Shown here: positions 17,192 to 24,948 of the stretch, piece by piece
How the letters are laid out: the number at the start of each line of letters is the position of its first letter
Numbering within the stretch: position 1 is the first letter of the stretch
Origin: an uncultured Lentisphaerota bacterium
Lineage (GTDB): Bacteria; Verrucomicrobiota; Kiritimatiellia; CAIQIC01
Direction of reading: 5' to 3'
Length of the DNA: 53,751 nt
NCBI GenBank assembly: GCA_903912445.1
Contig: CAIWHP010000072.1
Location: 1-53,751, forward strand
Notes under the pieces: generated by a model
The model's database searches: none
Seen by the model: only the letters and a program-made list of their open reading frames with translations
Told to the model about the DNA's origin: nothing
Position numbers and translations under genes: made by a program

Positions 17192-18594
17192 AGCAGCTTG
17201 AGCTCGTAACCGAGATAGTTGCCGAAGGCTTCGCGCACGGCGGCGGCGACATGCCCGGCGGTGACGCCCACGTGGTGCCGGTAGCCCTCGTGCCCGACAT
17301 ACTCCAGCGTGTTCTGCAGGTTCGCGATCTGGGCGACGCCGGCGCAGCCGAAGAAGTCGTCGGCAATCTTGTCGCCAGTGAAACGGCCTTCGCCGAGATA
17401 GCACCAGAGCTTCCCGTCCGCCGTCTTGGAACTGGCGAAGGTCATCGGCGTCGGCGCGATGCGCCCGACATTGCAGCCCCAGCCGCAGCCGGCGCCCATG
17501 GCCTTGGCGAACATCGGATGGTCAATCACCTGCCCTTTGGCCGTCATCAGGCCCTGCGGCACGGGCCCGCAGTGGAAGAGGATGCACTTGTCCGCCTCGT
17601 CGCCATAGTTGTTGTTCCAGTCTAGGCAGGTCGCCGGCCGCTGCGAGGCGAGCGCGAGCGCATACATCGGCACCGCGTTGCAAACGTCGAGCTCGCAGGC
17701 GCAGACCACGCCGCGATCGTTCAGCTCGCTGATCAGCACGCAGGGCGAGACGCCAAGTTCCTTTTCGATCTCGATCCAGCAGCGCAGCGCCAGGCAGTCC
17801 ATCTTGTAATCCGCAATCAGGTCATCGATGACCACGCCCAGCTTTGCGAGCATCGCGAATTTTTCCGCGGGCACGCCGGTCCAGTTGGTGTAGTCCTTGA
17901 GCCGCGCGACCTTGGCTACGAAAGCATCGCCGCCGGTTTTCACTTCGCGCACGCGCTGGAAGACCTCGGAAAGATCCAGCGCCTCCGTGGTGATGCCGTA
18001 GCGCTGGAGCGTCAGCTCGTCGAAGCGCACGGTCTTGAAGGCGGTGGTGCGCGCGCCGATGGCGCCGACCGTCATGCGCCGCATACGGTTGACGACGCGG
18101 CAGACCGCCGCGAACTGGTGGACGTGCTGCGCAAAGGCCGCGCCCGTGGGCGCGACGGTGTGCGGCTGGAACGTGGTGAACGGCAGGCCGTACTGGCAGA
18201 AGACATCCATGATAGAGAATTTTCCGCAGAACGCGTCGCGCCGCTCCGCGAAGCCCATTTTGTCGAGCTCGTCCGGATAGGCCTGGACGAGAACCGGCAC
18301 GCCGCAATCCTGCAGCGCGGCGATGGCCCCGGTCTCGTCGCCGAAATTGGGCAGGCAGAGGATGACCCCGTCGTACTGGCCGCGGTGCGCCTGGAGGAAC
18401 TGCGCGTACTTGACGCCGTCCGCGGCGCCCTCGATGGCGCCGAAGCGCGTCGCGCCTTCGTCCATCAGCAGCGTGCGATAGCCCAGCGCGCCGAGCACCG
18501 TGGTCATTTCTTTCCGGGCCGACGCGATGAGCGCCTCCGGGAAGAAGCCGCGGTTACCGAAGTAGAGAGCGAAGGTCATGGTCGGTGGTTGCAT
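17188..18594 (-). CDS. L-fucose isomerase-like sugar isomerase
   Basis: A 468-residue cytoplasmic protein related to the L-fucose/L-arabinose isomerase fold. The start at 18594 (MQPPTMTFALYFGNRGFFP) lies 2 bp after the aldolase stop; MTFALYFG at 18579 is an alternative. The N-terminal Rossmann-like half carries YDGVILCLPNFGDETG and VPVLVQAYPDELDKMG. The C-terminal half has the expected metal-site stretches: ISELNDRGVVCACELD (Glu), CLDWNNNYGDEADKC (Asp) and VGHEGYRHHVGVTAGH (His). It is shorter than classical FucI (~590 residues). The proposed role is aldose-to-ketose isomerisation of L-rhamnose or L-fucose. It is coupled by ATGA to the FGGY kinase gene. The neighbouring GH78 enzymes favour rhamnose. 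Confidence 0.86.
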   Translation of the reverse strand: MQPPTMTFALYFGNRGFFPEALIASARKEMTTVLGALGYRTLLMDEGATRFGAIEGAADGVKYAQFLQAHRGQYDGVILCLPNFGDETGAIAALQDCGVPVLVQAYPDELDKMGFAERRDAFCGKFSIMDVFCQYGLPFTTFQPHTVAPTGAAFAQHVHQFAAVCRVVNRMRRMTVGAIGARTTAFKTVRFDELTLQRYGITTEALDLSEVFQRVREVKTGGDAFVAKVARLKDYTNWTGVPAEKFAMLAKLGVVIDDLIADYKMDCLALRCWIEIEKELGVSPCVLISELNDRGVVCACELDVCNAVPMYALALASQRPATCLDWNNNYGDEADKCILFHCGPVPQGLMTAKGQVIDHPMFAKAMGAGCGWGCNVGRIAPTPMTFASSKTADGKLWCYLGEGRFTGDKIADDFFGCAGVAQIANLQNTLEYVGHEGYRHHVGVTAGHVAAAVREAFGNYLGYELKLL

Positions 18595-18596
18595 GG

Positions 18597-19508
18597 TCAG
18601 TTCCCCGGGTTGAGCACGGCGGCCGAATTTTCGATTTCCAAATCCTCGCGGATGACCGCGAGCATCGCGCGATAGACGGCGTACTGCGCCGCGGCCACGC
18701 CCTGCCCCAGCGCCTGCTCGTAGGGCTGACGGATGGCGGTGGCCACGTTGATCTTGGCGATGCCGTGCTTGATCGAGTCGAGGATGCACTCCTTGCGGAT
18801 GCCGGTGCCGCCGTGGAGCACGAGCGGCACGCCGGCGGCGCGGTTGATCTGCGCGAGGTGCTCGATGTTCAGGCGGGCCGCGACTTTTTGCTGGCCCCTG
18901 GTGGCCGCGGAGATGGCGCCGTGGATGTTGCCGATGGCAACGGACAGCCAGTCCACGCGGGTGCCCACAACGAACCGGCGCGCTTCATCCGGGTCGGTAA
19001 AACCCTTACCGGAGGCGAACAGCTCCTCATAGGGCGGCAGCGGACCGGCCTCGTGCCCCATGACCGCGCCCAGCTCGGCCTCGACGGGCACGCCGGCGGC
19101 GTGGGCGAGCGCGACGACCTTGGCAGTGCAGGCCATGTTCTCGGCCAGCGGCAGGCGCGAGCCATCGACCATGACCGACTCGTAGCCAGCCCCGATGGCG
19201 CGGCCGATAATCTCCGCGTAGTCCACCGGCAGATTGTCCTCGTCAATGACCGGCACGTGATCGAGATGCAGCCGCGTGTGACGGCGGTCGCTGTGCCTCC
19301 GGTATTCCGCGCTGACCGCCTCCAGGCTGCCCGACTCGAACTTCTCCCACTCGAGGCGGGCGACCATGATGAGCCCGAAACTGTGCGTGTCGCGGAGCGC
19401 CCGCACCACGGGCTCGACCATCGGCAGATAGGGGATGTTGAACCCCGGGACCACGGTCTGGTGCCGCAGCGCCCGCTGCACGATTTCGGCGGTTGTGGCC
19501 TTGTTCAT
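18597..19508 (-). CDS. Class II fructose-bisphosphate/tagatose-type aldolase
   Basis: A 303-residue zinc-dependent aldolase of the FbaA/GatY/KbaY family. The catalytic Asp83 and metal ligand His84 occur in HLDHV (81-85). SVMVDGS, VEAELGAVMGHEAG, VAIGNIHGA (metal His) and PLVLHGGTGI (metal His and phosphate site) complete the active site. The start ATG at 19508 has AAAGGA eight bases upstream. It is the first gene of the leftward operon, divergent from the PocR-AraC regulator. After isomerase and kinase it would split a ketose 1-phosphate to dihydroxyacetone phosphate and an aldehyde (lactaldehyde for rhamnose or fucose). That would replace the usual RhaD or FucA, which belong to another aldolase family; this is an inference from context. 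Confidence 0.93.
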   Translation of the reverse strand: MNKATTAEIVQRALRHQTVVPGFNIPYLPMVEPVVRALRDTHSFGLIMVARLEWEKFESGSLEAVSAEYRRHSDRRHTRLHLDHVPVIDEDNLPVDYAEIIGRAIGAGYESVMVDGSRLPLAENMACTAKVVALAHAAGVPVEAELGAVMGHEAGPLPPYEELFASGKGFTDPDEARRFVVGTRVDWLSVAIGNIHGAISAATRGQQKVAARLNIEHLAQINRAAGVPLVLHGGTGIRKECILDSIKHGIAKINVATAIRQPYEQALGQGVAAAQYAVYRAMLAVIREDLEIENSAAVLNPGN

Positions 19509-19586
19509 CTTTCGGGTCCTTTCGTACGCTCAACGCTCGGTAGTCTAGCCGCCCGGCCCGCCGGGGGAATGGACGGAATTTCTTTT

Positions 19587-19617
19587 TCATGTATGATCTT
19601 GCTCACGGAATACATGA
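19587..19617. promoter_or_regulatory. Inverted repeat at the regulator start, candidate operator
   Basis: TCATGTAT (19587-19594) and ATACATGA (19610-19617) form a perfect 8-bp inverted repeat separated by 15 bp, centre-to-centre 23 bp. The right arm includes the ATG of the AraC gene and the left arm lies in the divergent intergenic region upstream of the aldolase operon. Binding by the regulator itself or by another dimeric factor would suit autoregulation. No convincing sigma70 pair was found in this 105-bp gap, so the promoters remain unplaced. Confidence 0.35.
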
Positions 19618-20411
19618 GCACTTGCGAGACCTCCTTTGCCGAGTTGCGGAACATCCTGGCGCTGCTGAGCCGGACGCTGGATGTCACCATCACGTTCTTC
19701 GACAGCCAGGCGCAGGAGCTGGCCGGGCTCAACCTCAAGGGCATGTCGGGCTTCTGCGCGGCCTGCCGCGCGGAGCCCGCGTTCGACGCCGCCTGCCGCG
19801 CATGCGACCGGCAGCACCTGCAGGACGCGAAGGCCCGACGCGAGACACTGATCTACCACTGCCATTGCGGCCTGCTTGAGGGCATCGTGCCGCTCTACAG
19901 CCGCGACGGACTCTATCTGGGCGCGCTCATGTTCGGGCAGCTCCGCGACGTGGCGCGCCGCCGCCCGCCCGCGGTGACTGCCAAGGCGGTGCGGCTGTGG
20001 CGCGAGCTCAAGGCCAGCACGCCGGAAAGCGCTGCCGACACGGGCCGGCTGCTCAAGTACGTCAGCGAATACATCATCGGGCAGGAGCTGATCCGCGTCC
20101 GGCACCAGGTCTGGGCCGAAACCATCCGGCAATACATCGACGCCCACCTCGCAGAACGGATCACACTCGGCGACCTTGGCAAGCTAGTCGGCCGCTCGGT
20201 TTCGTTTGTGATCCACCACTTTGCCGCCGAGTTCGGCAAGACGCCCAAGCAGTACCTGCTCGAGCGGAGAATGGACCAAGCCCGCGAGCTGCTGAAAACG
20301 GGTCTGCAGGTGCAACAGGTGGCCGAGCAGCTGGGCTTCTACGACGCTTTTCACTTCTCCAAAAAGTTCCGGCTCTTCTGGGGCCGCCCGCCGTCGGCCT
20401 TCAAGCGCTGA
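19614..20411 (+). CDS. PocR-domain AraC-family transcriptional regulator
   Basis: A 265-residue protein, one of only three plus-strand genes. Residues about 8-120 form a PocR ligand-binding domain: it begins FAELRNILALLSRTLDV, has the Cys cluster GFCAACRAEP, DAACRACDRQH and YHCHCGL, and continues LEGIVPLYSRDGLYLGALMFGQLRD. The Cys residues may bind metal or a cluster (inference). Residues about 165-265 form an AraC DNA-binding domain with two helix-turn-helix motifs (ITLGDLGKLVGRSVSFVIHHF and QQVAEQLGFYDAFHFSKKFR) and end GRPPSAFKR. The ATG at 19614 has GGAA five bases upstream; 19593 is an in-frame alternative. It is divergent from the aldolase-isomerase-kinase operon and is its likely activator, responding to a sugar or intermediate. 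Confidence 0.93.
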   Translation: MSTCETSFAELRNILALLSRTLDVTITFFDSQAQELAGLNLKGMSGFCAACRAEPAFDAACRACDRQHLQDAKARRETLIYHCHCGLLEGIVPLYSRDGLYLGALMFGQLRDVARRRPPAVTAKAVRLWRELKASTPESAADTGRLLKYVSEYIIGQELIRVRHQVWAETIRQYIDAHLAERITLGDLGKLVGRSVSFVIHHFAAEFGKTPKQYLLERRMDQARELLKTGLQVQQVAEQLGFYDAFHFSKKFRLFWGRPPSAFKR

Positions 20412-20437
20412 TCCTCATATCGGTCACACAAAACCTC

Positions 20438-20465
20438 AATTTCACACCTGTACAGGTGTGAAATT
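20438..20465. terminator. Perfect 28-bp palindrome after the AraC gene, probable terminator
   Basis: The sequence is fully self-complementary around the centre 20451/20452. Its core is TTTCACACCTGTACAGGTG plus the mirrored end, flanked by AA and TT on both sides. It starts 27 bp after the AraC stop and is followed by a short T run (20464-20466). A bidirectional terminator for the regulator and the facing sulfatase gene is the likely role; an operator is the alternative. Confidence 0.55.
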
Positions 20466-20629
20466 TCGCTCGCAACGGGAGGGCGAACGGACTCGCGAGT
20501 CGCGTCAAAGCGGGCACACCACGCAAGACTGGTGTGGTCATCCGCGGTTTTCCAAGACTCCTGAAAACCGATGTTGGATGTGAGTTTCCGGCTGACTGTG
20601 CGCGGCGGCCGTCGATGCTACGGTCTCGG

Positions 20630-20760
20630 CGGGCCGCACTCTTACGGGTGCGGCTACGGTGGCTCACAACGCCCTGGGGTTGGAGTACTCCCGCAACTGG
20701 ACTGTACTCCGCGGCTCGCCCTGCTACCGCCAACCCGAAAACAGCATCTGCGCGCAGAAG
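20630..20760. other. Cluster of hairpins, possible structured RNA
   Basis: Three separate inverted repeats occur within 130 bp: CCGCAC (20634-20639) with GTGCGG (20648-20653), loop 8; GGAGTAC (20682-20688) with GTACTCC (20704-20710), loop 15; and the self-complementary TCTGCGCGCAGA (20747-20758). The octamer GCTACGGT also recurs on either side of the first hairpin. There is no coding frame with support. A small RNA or decayed mobile sequence is possible. Confidence 0.3.
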
Positions 20761-20793
20761 CTCACCTTGCGAAAGCCGAGCGCCCACTGTGGT

Positions 20794-20873
20794 TTTCCAG
20801 GCCTCGGAATGACCCGACGCACATTTTCCAATGCTTGGGAAAACCGTCCTCCACCGTTTCCAACCCTTGGAAA
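20794..20873. repeat. Palindrome array B, three units
   Basis: Units are 20794-20810 (TTTCCAGGCCTCGGAAT), 20825-20842 (TTTCCAATGCTTGGGAAA) and 20857-20873 (TTTCCAACCCTTGGAAA). The centres are 31.5 and 31.5 bp apart. This array lies between two 3' ends (AraC and sulfatase converge here), so it cannot be a promoter operator for either neighbour. Confidence 0.85.
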
Positions 20874-20887
20874 ACGATGGCGTCCGC

Positions 20888-22276
20888 TTACTTGGCCTTG
20901 GCTTTGGCTTTACCGCCGGCTTTGTTTTTCCCTTTGCCGGCTTTGTGCCCTTCGGGGCCCTTGCCGTCCCAGCGGTTATCGATCCAGCGCGGCGGTTCGT
21001 TCTTGGCATTCCAGTCATCCCACAGCGCCTGCAGTTTCTTCGCGCGTTCCGGCTCCTGCGCGACGAGATCGTTCTTCTCGCCGACGTCGCTGGCGAGGTT
21101 GAACAGCTTCGGCGCCTCGTCGATATGGGTCCGCGACAGCTTCCAGTCGCCCTGCCGCACCGCGTACTGGACGCCAAAGCGCCAGTAGAGCGCGTCGTGC
21201 GGCGCGGCCTCGGTCTTGCCTTCCAACAGCGGCAGCAGGTTTGCGCCATCGAGCGTGCCGTCCGTGGGCAGCGTGCCGCCGCCGGCGCAGACCGCGGTCG
21301 CCTGGATATCGAGCTGGATCACAGGCTGCGGCAGCATGCGGCCGGGAGGGATGTGGCCCTTCCAACTCGCGACGAACGGCACGCGGATGCCACCTTCCCA
21401 GAGGGTCCACTTGGTGCCGCGCAGCGCGCCGTTATCGGCCGCGCCGCCGGGCCCGCCGTTATCGCCGAGGAAAAAGACCAGCGTGTTCTCCTCCAGCCCG
21501 CGCTCGCGCAGCCGTGCCATCACGCGCCCAATGATGTCGTCCATCTGCGCGAGATCGGCGGCATACTTGCGGCGGTTCACGGGGACCAGCGTGTCGAATT
21601 TGCCAAGCCACGGCTCCGGCCCCACCATCGGCCCGTGGACCGCCGGGAACGGCAGATAAAGCAGAAACGGTTCCTTCTGCCGGCGGTCAATGAAGCCGAG
21701 CGCCTCCGCGCAGAACTGCTCCATGTGGTTTTTCGGCGTCTCGACGACATTCGTGCCGCGGTAGATCGGAACGTTGCCGCCCTGCGCGGCCAGGCCGTAG
21801 GGGAAAAAGCCGTAGAACTCGTCGAAACCGCGGTCGGTCGGCCGGTAGCCCTCGCCCTCGCCGATATGCCACTTGCCGATGATGCCCGTCGTATAGCCGA
21901 GCGCCTTCATGCGCTGCGCGAAGGTCGTCTGCTTGATGTCGAGTGCGCGCGGCCCCTTGTCCGTGGGCTGGGCCTTGCCCTCGGCATTCGCATCGAAGCC
22001 GAAGCGCTGCTGATAGCGGCCGCTGATCAGGCCGGCGCGCGTCGGGCTGCAGACGCAGCCGCTCGTATAGCCGCTGGTGAAGCGCACGCCGCTCTTCGCA
22101 AGCGCGTCGATGTGCGGCGTCGGGATGTCCTTGCAGCCTTGCATGCCGCAGTCGTTGTAGCCGAGGTCGTCGGCGAGGAAGACCACGACGTTCGGCCTGG
22201 CCGGCGTTTGCGGCGCGGCGAGGGACGGGACCGGGAGCAGGCCCAGGACGGCGCAGAGGAGGAGGATGTATTTCAT
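20888..22276 (-). CDS. Secreted Cys-type sulfatase
   Basis: A 462-residue protein. The ATG at 22276 (MKYILLLCAVLGLLP) has AAGGA nine bases upstream and gives a clean signal peptide. The core begins RPNVVVFLADDLGY with the Asp pair at 36-37; the active site is CVCSPTRAGLISG with Cys76; GKWHIGEGEGYRPTDRGFDEFYG and FFLGDNGG follow. This shape (compact, about 460 residues, FDEFYGF) is common among sulfatases acting on single sugars such as galactose or N-acetylgalactosamine sulfates, but the substrate is not known. The C-terminus ends in a Lys/Gly/Ala-rich tail (GKNKAGGKAKAKAK). It lies 16 bp after an esterase-like gene, with which it is probably co-transcribed. Confidence 0.94.
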   Translation of the reverse strand: MKYILLLCAVLGLLPVPSLAAPQTPARPNVVVFLADDLGYNDCGMQGCKDIPTPHIDALAKSGVRFTSGYTSGCVCSPTRAGLISGRYQQRFGFDANAEGKAQPTDKGPRALDIKQTTFAQRMKALGYTTGIIGKWHIGEGEGYRPTDRGFDEFYGFFPYGLAAQGGNVPIYRGTNVVETPKNHMEQFCAEALGFIDRRQKEPFLLYLPFPAVHGPMVGPEPWLGKFDTLVPVNRRKYAADLAQMDDIIGRVMARLRERGLEENTLVFFLGDNGGPGGAADNGALRGTKWTLWEGGIRVPFVASWKGHIPPGRMLPQPVIQLDIQATAVCAGGGTLPTDGTLDGANLLPLLEGKTEAAPHDALYWRFGVQYAVRQGDWKLSRTHIDEAPKLFNLASDVGEKNDLVAQEPERAKKLQALWDDWNAKNEPPRWIDNRWDGKGPEGHKAGKGKNKAGGKAKAKAK

Positions 22277-22292
22277 GGTGTGTTCGGATCCT

Positions 22293-23312
22293 TCATGGTT
22301 TACCAAGATGCTCGAGGAAGAACGCGACGGTGCGCCGGTTGATTTCCGCGATGGTCGGATCGATCGCTTCGCCGCCAAAGCCGTGACCCGCGCCCTTGGA
22401 AATGACGCACTCGACGGGGACCCGTTTGGTTTGTGCGGCGTCGCGCATCGCCGTCGAGTTGTGGAACGACAGGACCACGTCGGCGTCGCCGTGCGCGAGA
22501 AAGATGGCCGGGCTGTTGGAGCGGAGCAGCTCCAGCGGGCTGAGCTTCAGGGCGAGGGCGCGCTTCTCCTCCAGCAGCCCGCCGAGCAGCGGCAGCATCC
22601 GCTGCGGCCGCTCGAAGTTGCTGCCCTTCATCAAATTTGTATCCACAAACGAGACCAGCGGATAGTAGGCCGCCACGCACCGGATCCTTCCGGACGGACC
22701 GGCGAGCGCCGGATCGCAGGGATAATCCCGGTCGTCGCCGAGCGCGGTGACGAGCGTCAGATGCCCACCCGCCGAGGAGCCGAACGTGCCGATACGCTGC
22801 GGGTCGAGGCCATACTGCTCAGCGTTTTTCACCAGGAAGCGCACGGCGTCCTTGCAGTCGGCGACACAATCGATCGCCTTCGCCTCGCCGCCATCGGCCA
22901 GCCGATACTCGATGCTCGCACACGCCACGCCCTGCCGGTTCAGCTCGCGCACAACGCCAACGATGTCCTGCCGCAACACCTTGAACTTTTCGCCGCCGCC
23001 CCACCCTCCGCCATGGATATAGACGACGAGCGGCGCCCGCGCGAACTTCTGCTCCAGCGGCTGGAACAACAGCAGGTCCAGTTTCTTCTCGCCGACCTGC
23101 TTAAAGACGATGTCCTTCACCACCTTCAGGTCCGTGGGCAAACGCGGAGCCGCCGTTTTCTTGGCGGCACGCGCACCCGCCCGCGCCACGGACGAGGGTG
23201 CCTCACCTGTCGCCGGAGCGGCCGCGCAGGGCTGAAGGAACAAACCGGCCACGCATGCGTAACCGGCGAGCGCAACCATGCACGGGCTGGAATGTTCCGG
23301 TTTGATGCTCAT
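22293..23312 (-). CDS. Secreted alpha/beta-hydrolase (esterase-like)
   Basis: A 339-residue protein starting at 23312 (MSIKPEHSSPCMVALAGY) with a signal peptide or lipoprotein-like segment ending LQPCAAAP. After an Ala/Arg/Lys-rich linker (ARAGARAAKK) comes an alpha/beta-hydrolase domain: oxyanion loop YIHGGGWGGG (99-107), nucleophile elbow GSSAGG with Ser180, acid-loop HGDADVV near 275, and catalytic His in GAGHGFGG near 310. The family includes carbohydrate acetylesterases and carboxylesterases (BD-FAE-like). In a sulfatase cluster, removal of acetyl or other acyl groups from the polysaccharide is the likely task. An in-frame ATG at 23444 exists but would put 44 unlikely residues before the signal peptide. 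Confidence 0.88.
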   Translation of the reverse strand: MSIKPEHSSPCMVALAGYACVAGLFLQPCAAAPATGEAPSSVARAGARAAKKTAAPRLPTDLKVVKDIVFKQVGEKKLDLLLFQPLEQKFARAPLVVYIHGGGWGGGEKFKVLRQDIVGVVRELNRQGVACASIEYRLADGGEAKAIDCVADCKDAVRFLVKNAEQYGLDPQRIGTFGSSAGGHLTLVTALGDDRDYPCDPALAGPSGRIRCVAAYYPLVSFVDTNLMKGSNFERPQRMLPLLGGLLEEKRALALKLSPLELLRSNSPAIFLAHGDADVVLSFHNSTAMRDAAQTKRVPVECVISKGAGHGFGGEAIDPTIAEINRRTVAFFLEHLGKP

Positions 23313-23466
23313 GTGCCCTCGGCTTGGGGTGGTTCTTTCGCGAGTTCGCCGGGCTCGAACACGCGCGGTTGCCAGGCCGGACGGCGACAGGGTGAAGTAT
23401 TTCACGACATGACCATCCGTGTTGGTTGCATGGGATCGTTTCACTGGTTCGGATGGCGGTTGGCGC

Positions 23467-24948
23467 TCAAGGGGGCGGCTGCTTGCCGCCGGCCTTCTTC
23501 CCCTTCTGCTTCTTCGGCTCCGCGGCCGCGGCTGGCGGTTCGGGATATTGGCCCTGGTCGTTGGTGTCCTTGATCCATTGCTCCAGCACGGCGCGCAGGC
23601 GTTTCAGCGTGTCCTGCTGTTCCGGCGCGGCGGCGAGGTTGTGGATTTCCCACGGATCTGCCTGCATGTCGTAGAGTTCCTCGTCCGGCATCCGGGGCTG
23701 GCAGAGAAATTCCTGCGCGGGCGTGAGCTTGCCCTGCGCATGCAGCTCCTTGAGCAGGTTCCAGACGGGATACTGCCGCTCCTTGTAGGCGTTCGGAGCG
23801 AGGAACGGGACCTCGGGCGTGAAGTTGCGGATGTAGCGGTAGCGCGTGTCGCGCACGGAGCGGATGCGCATCGCGGTCTCGTCGCAGCGGTCGCGATAGC
23901 CAAAGACATATTCGCGCGGCGGCGCGGCCTGCGCGCCGAGGAATGGGCGGCCTTCCATCTTGGACGGCAGCGGCGCGCCGGCCAGCGCAAGCGCCGTCGG
24001 CGCGAGGTCAATGGCGTGCCGGAAGCCAGCCTCCACCGCGCCCGCCTTGTAGCCGGCGGGCGGCGGGATGTTTTTTGGCCAGCGGACGATACACGGCACG
24101 TGGAAGCCTTCCTCGTAGCAGAACTGCTTGCCGCGGACGTGCGACTGGCCGTTGTCGCCGAAGAAAAAGACGACGGTGTTGTCGGCCAGGCCATCCTGCT
24201 CCAGCGCCTGCAGCACGCGGCCGATCTTCCGGTCCAGCTCGCTGGCGTCGTCGAGGTATTGCGCCCAGTCCTTGCGCGCCACGGGGTGGTCGGGATAGTA
24301 CGGCGGCAGTTCCACCTTGGCGGGGTCGGCCTTCTGCGGTCCGCCATAGGTGCGATGCGTCTCCTTGAAGTTGATCTGCGCGTAGAACGGCTGGTGCGCC
24401 TTGAGGTCGCTCCACTCGCGCGAGTCAAACGGCTGGCCCTCATAGGTGAAGTTCCAGTCCGTCTTGCCCGTGCCCTTGAAGCCGCAGTTTTCCGGCAACG
24501 CCACGAGGTTCGCGGTGAAGTAGCCCGCCGGTCGCAGCCAATCGCTCAACACGCGTACGCCGTCCGGCAGCTTGTAGCCGTCGGAGCGGTGCGAGCGGTG
24601 GTTGTGCGCGCCGATGGTCGTCGCGTACATGCCGGTCATGAACGCCGAGCGGCTCGGCGAGCAGACGTGGCCGTTATAGAAATGCGTATAGCGCATGCCC
24701 TCGGCGGCGAGCTTGTCGAGATGCGGCGACCAGACCTCTTTCGTCCCGTAGCAGCCGAGATGTGGACCCATGTCCTCGGCGATCAGCCAGAGAATATTCG
24801 GCCTGTTGCCACCAAGCTTCCCCAAGGCTTGCCTGCCCTGAGCGGAGTCGAAGGGGAACCCTGCATCAACACTTTTCCCAACCATGGGAAGGCCCAGCGC
24901 GCCGGCGCCGGCCAGTTTCAGGAAATCACGCCGCGTTGTTGTTTTCAT
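23467..24948 (-). CDS. Tat-exported Cys-type sulfatase, heparan-sulfamidase-like clade
   Basis: A 493-residue protein from the ATG at 24948, preceded by AGAGG. The N-terminus MKTTTRRDFLKLAGAGALG is a twin-arginine signal, unlike the Sec signals of the other sulfatases here. The core starts NRPNILWLIAEDMGPHLGCYG; the active site HVCSPSRSAFMTG has Cys96 and a Ser in the fourth motif position (CSPSR). TTIGAHNHRSHRSDG and FFGDNGQSHVRGK resemble sulfatases related to N-sulfoglucosamine sulfohydrolase (from memory), so an N- or O-sulfated substrate is possible. Residues about 21-48, between signal and catalytic domain, are encoded by interspersed repeats (24819-24890). The C-terminus is Lys/Pro-rich (EPKKQKGKKAGGKQPPP). 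It sits 86 bp after the GH2 gene. Confidence 0.93.
   Translation of the reverse strand: MKTTTRRDFLKLAGAGALGLPMVGKSVDAGFPFDSAQGRQALGKLGGNRPNILWLIAEDMGPHLGCYGTKEVWSPHLDKLAAEGMRYTHFYNGHVCSPSRSAFMTGMYATTIGAHNHRSHRSDGYKLPDGVRVLSDWLRPAGYFTANLVALPENCGFKGTGKTDWNFTYEGQPFDSREWSDLKAHQPFYAQINFKETHRTYGGPQKADPAKVELPPYYPDHPVARKDWAQYLDDASELDRKIGRVLQALEQDGLADNTVVFFFGDNGQSHVRGKQFCYEEGFHVPCIVRWPKNIPPPAGYKAGAVEAGFRHAIDLAPTALALAGAPLPSKMEGRPFLGAQAAPPREYVFGYRDRCDETAMRIRSVRDTRYRYIRNFTPEVPFLAPNAYKERQYPVWNLLKELHAQGKLTPAQEFLCQPRMPDEELYDMQADPWEIHNLAAAPEQQDTLKRLRAVLEQWIKDTNDQGQYPEPPAAAAEPKKQKGKKAGGKQPPP
24819..24890. repeat. Interspersed repeats inside a second sulfatase gene
   Basis: The pieces are a degenerate palindrome at 24819-24833 (TCCCCAAGGCTTGCC within it), the element CCCTGAGCGGAGTCGAAGG at 24836-24856 (with two more Gs), and TTTCCCAACCATGGGAA at 24874-24890. 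On the coding strand they read LPMVGKS, PFDSAQGR and QALGKL. The same pair of elements stands at the same site of the sulfatase at 3695-5674, in which the palindrome also encodes PMVG. Confidence 0.85.

Larger units (their letters stand above)
20412..20887. other. 476-bp gap between convergent genes, rich in inverted repeats
   Basis: No credible gene is seen. The gap holds a long perfect palindrome (20438-20465), a degenerate palindrome at 20549-20567, several hairpins in 20630-20760, and palindrome array B (20794-20873) just before the end of the sulfatase gene. Short plus-strand frames here lack a ribosome site and any recognisable family. Confidence 0.6.

Noticed and set aside
18585-19613. 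Long N-terminal extension of the AraC regulator frame (608-residue version)
   Set aside because: It lies antisense to the aldolase gene and has no domain; the regulator begins with the PocR domain at 19614.
23313-23466. GTGAAGTATTTCAC (23392-23405) as an operator
   Set aside because: Only 5-bp arms and no second copy; the rest of the 154-bp gap shows nothing clear.
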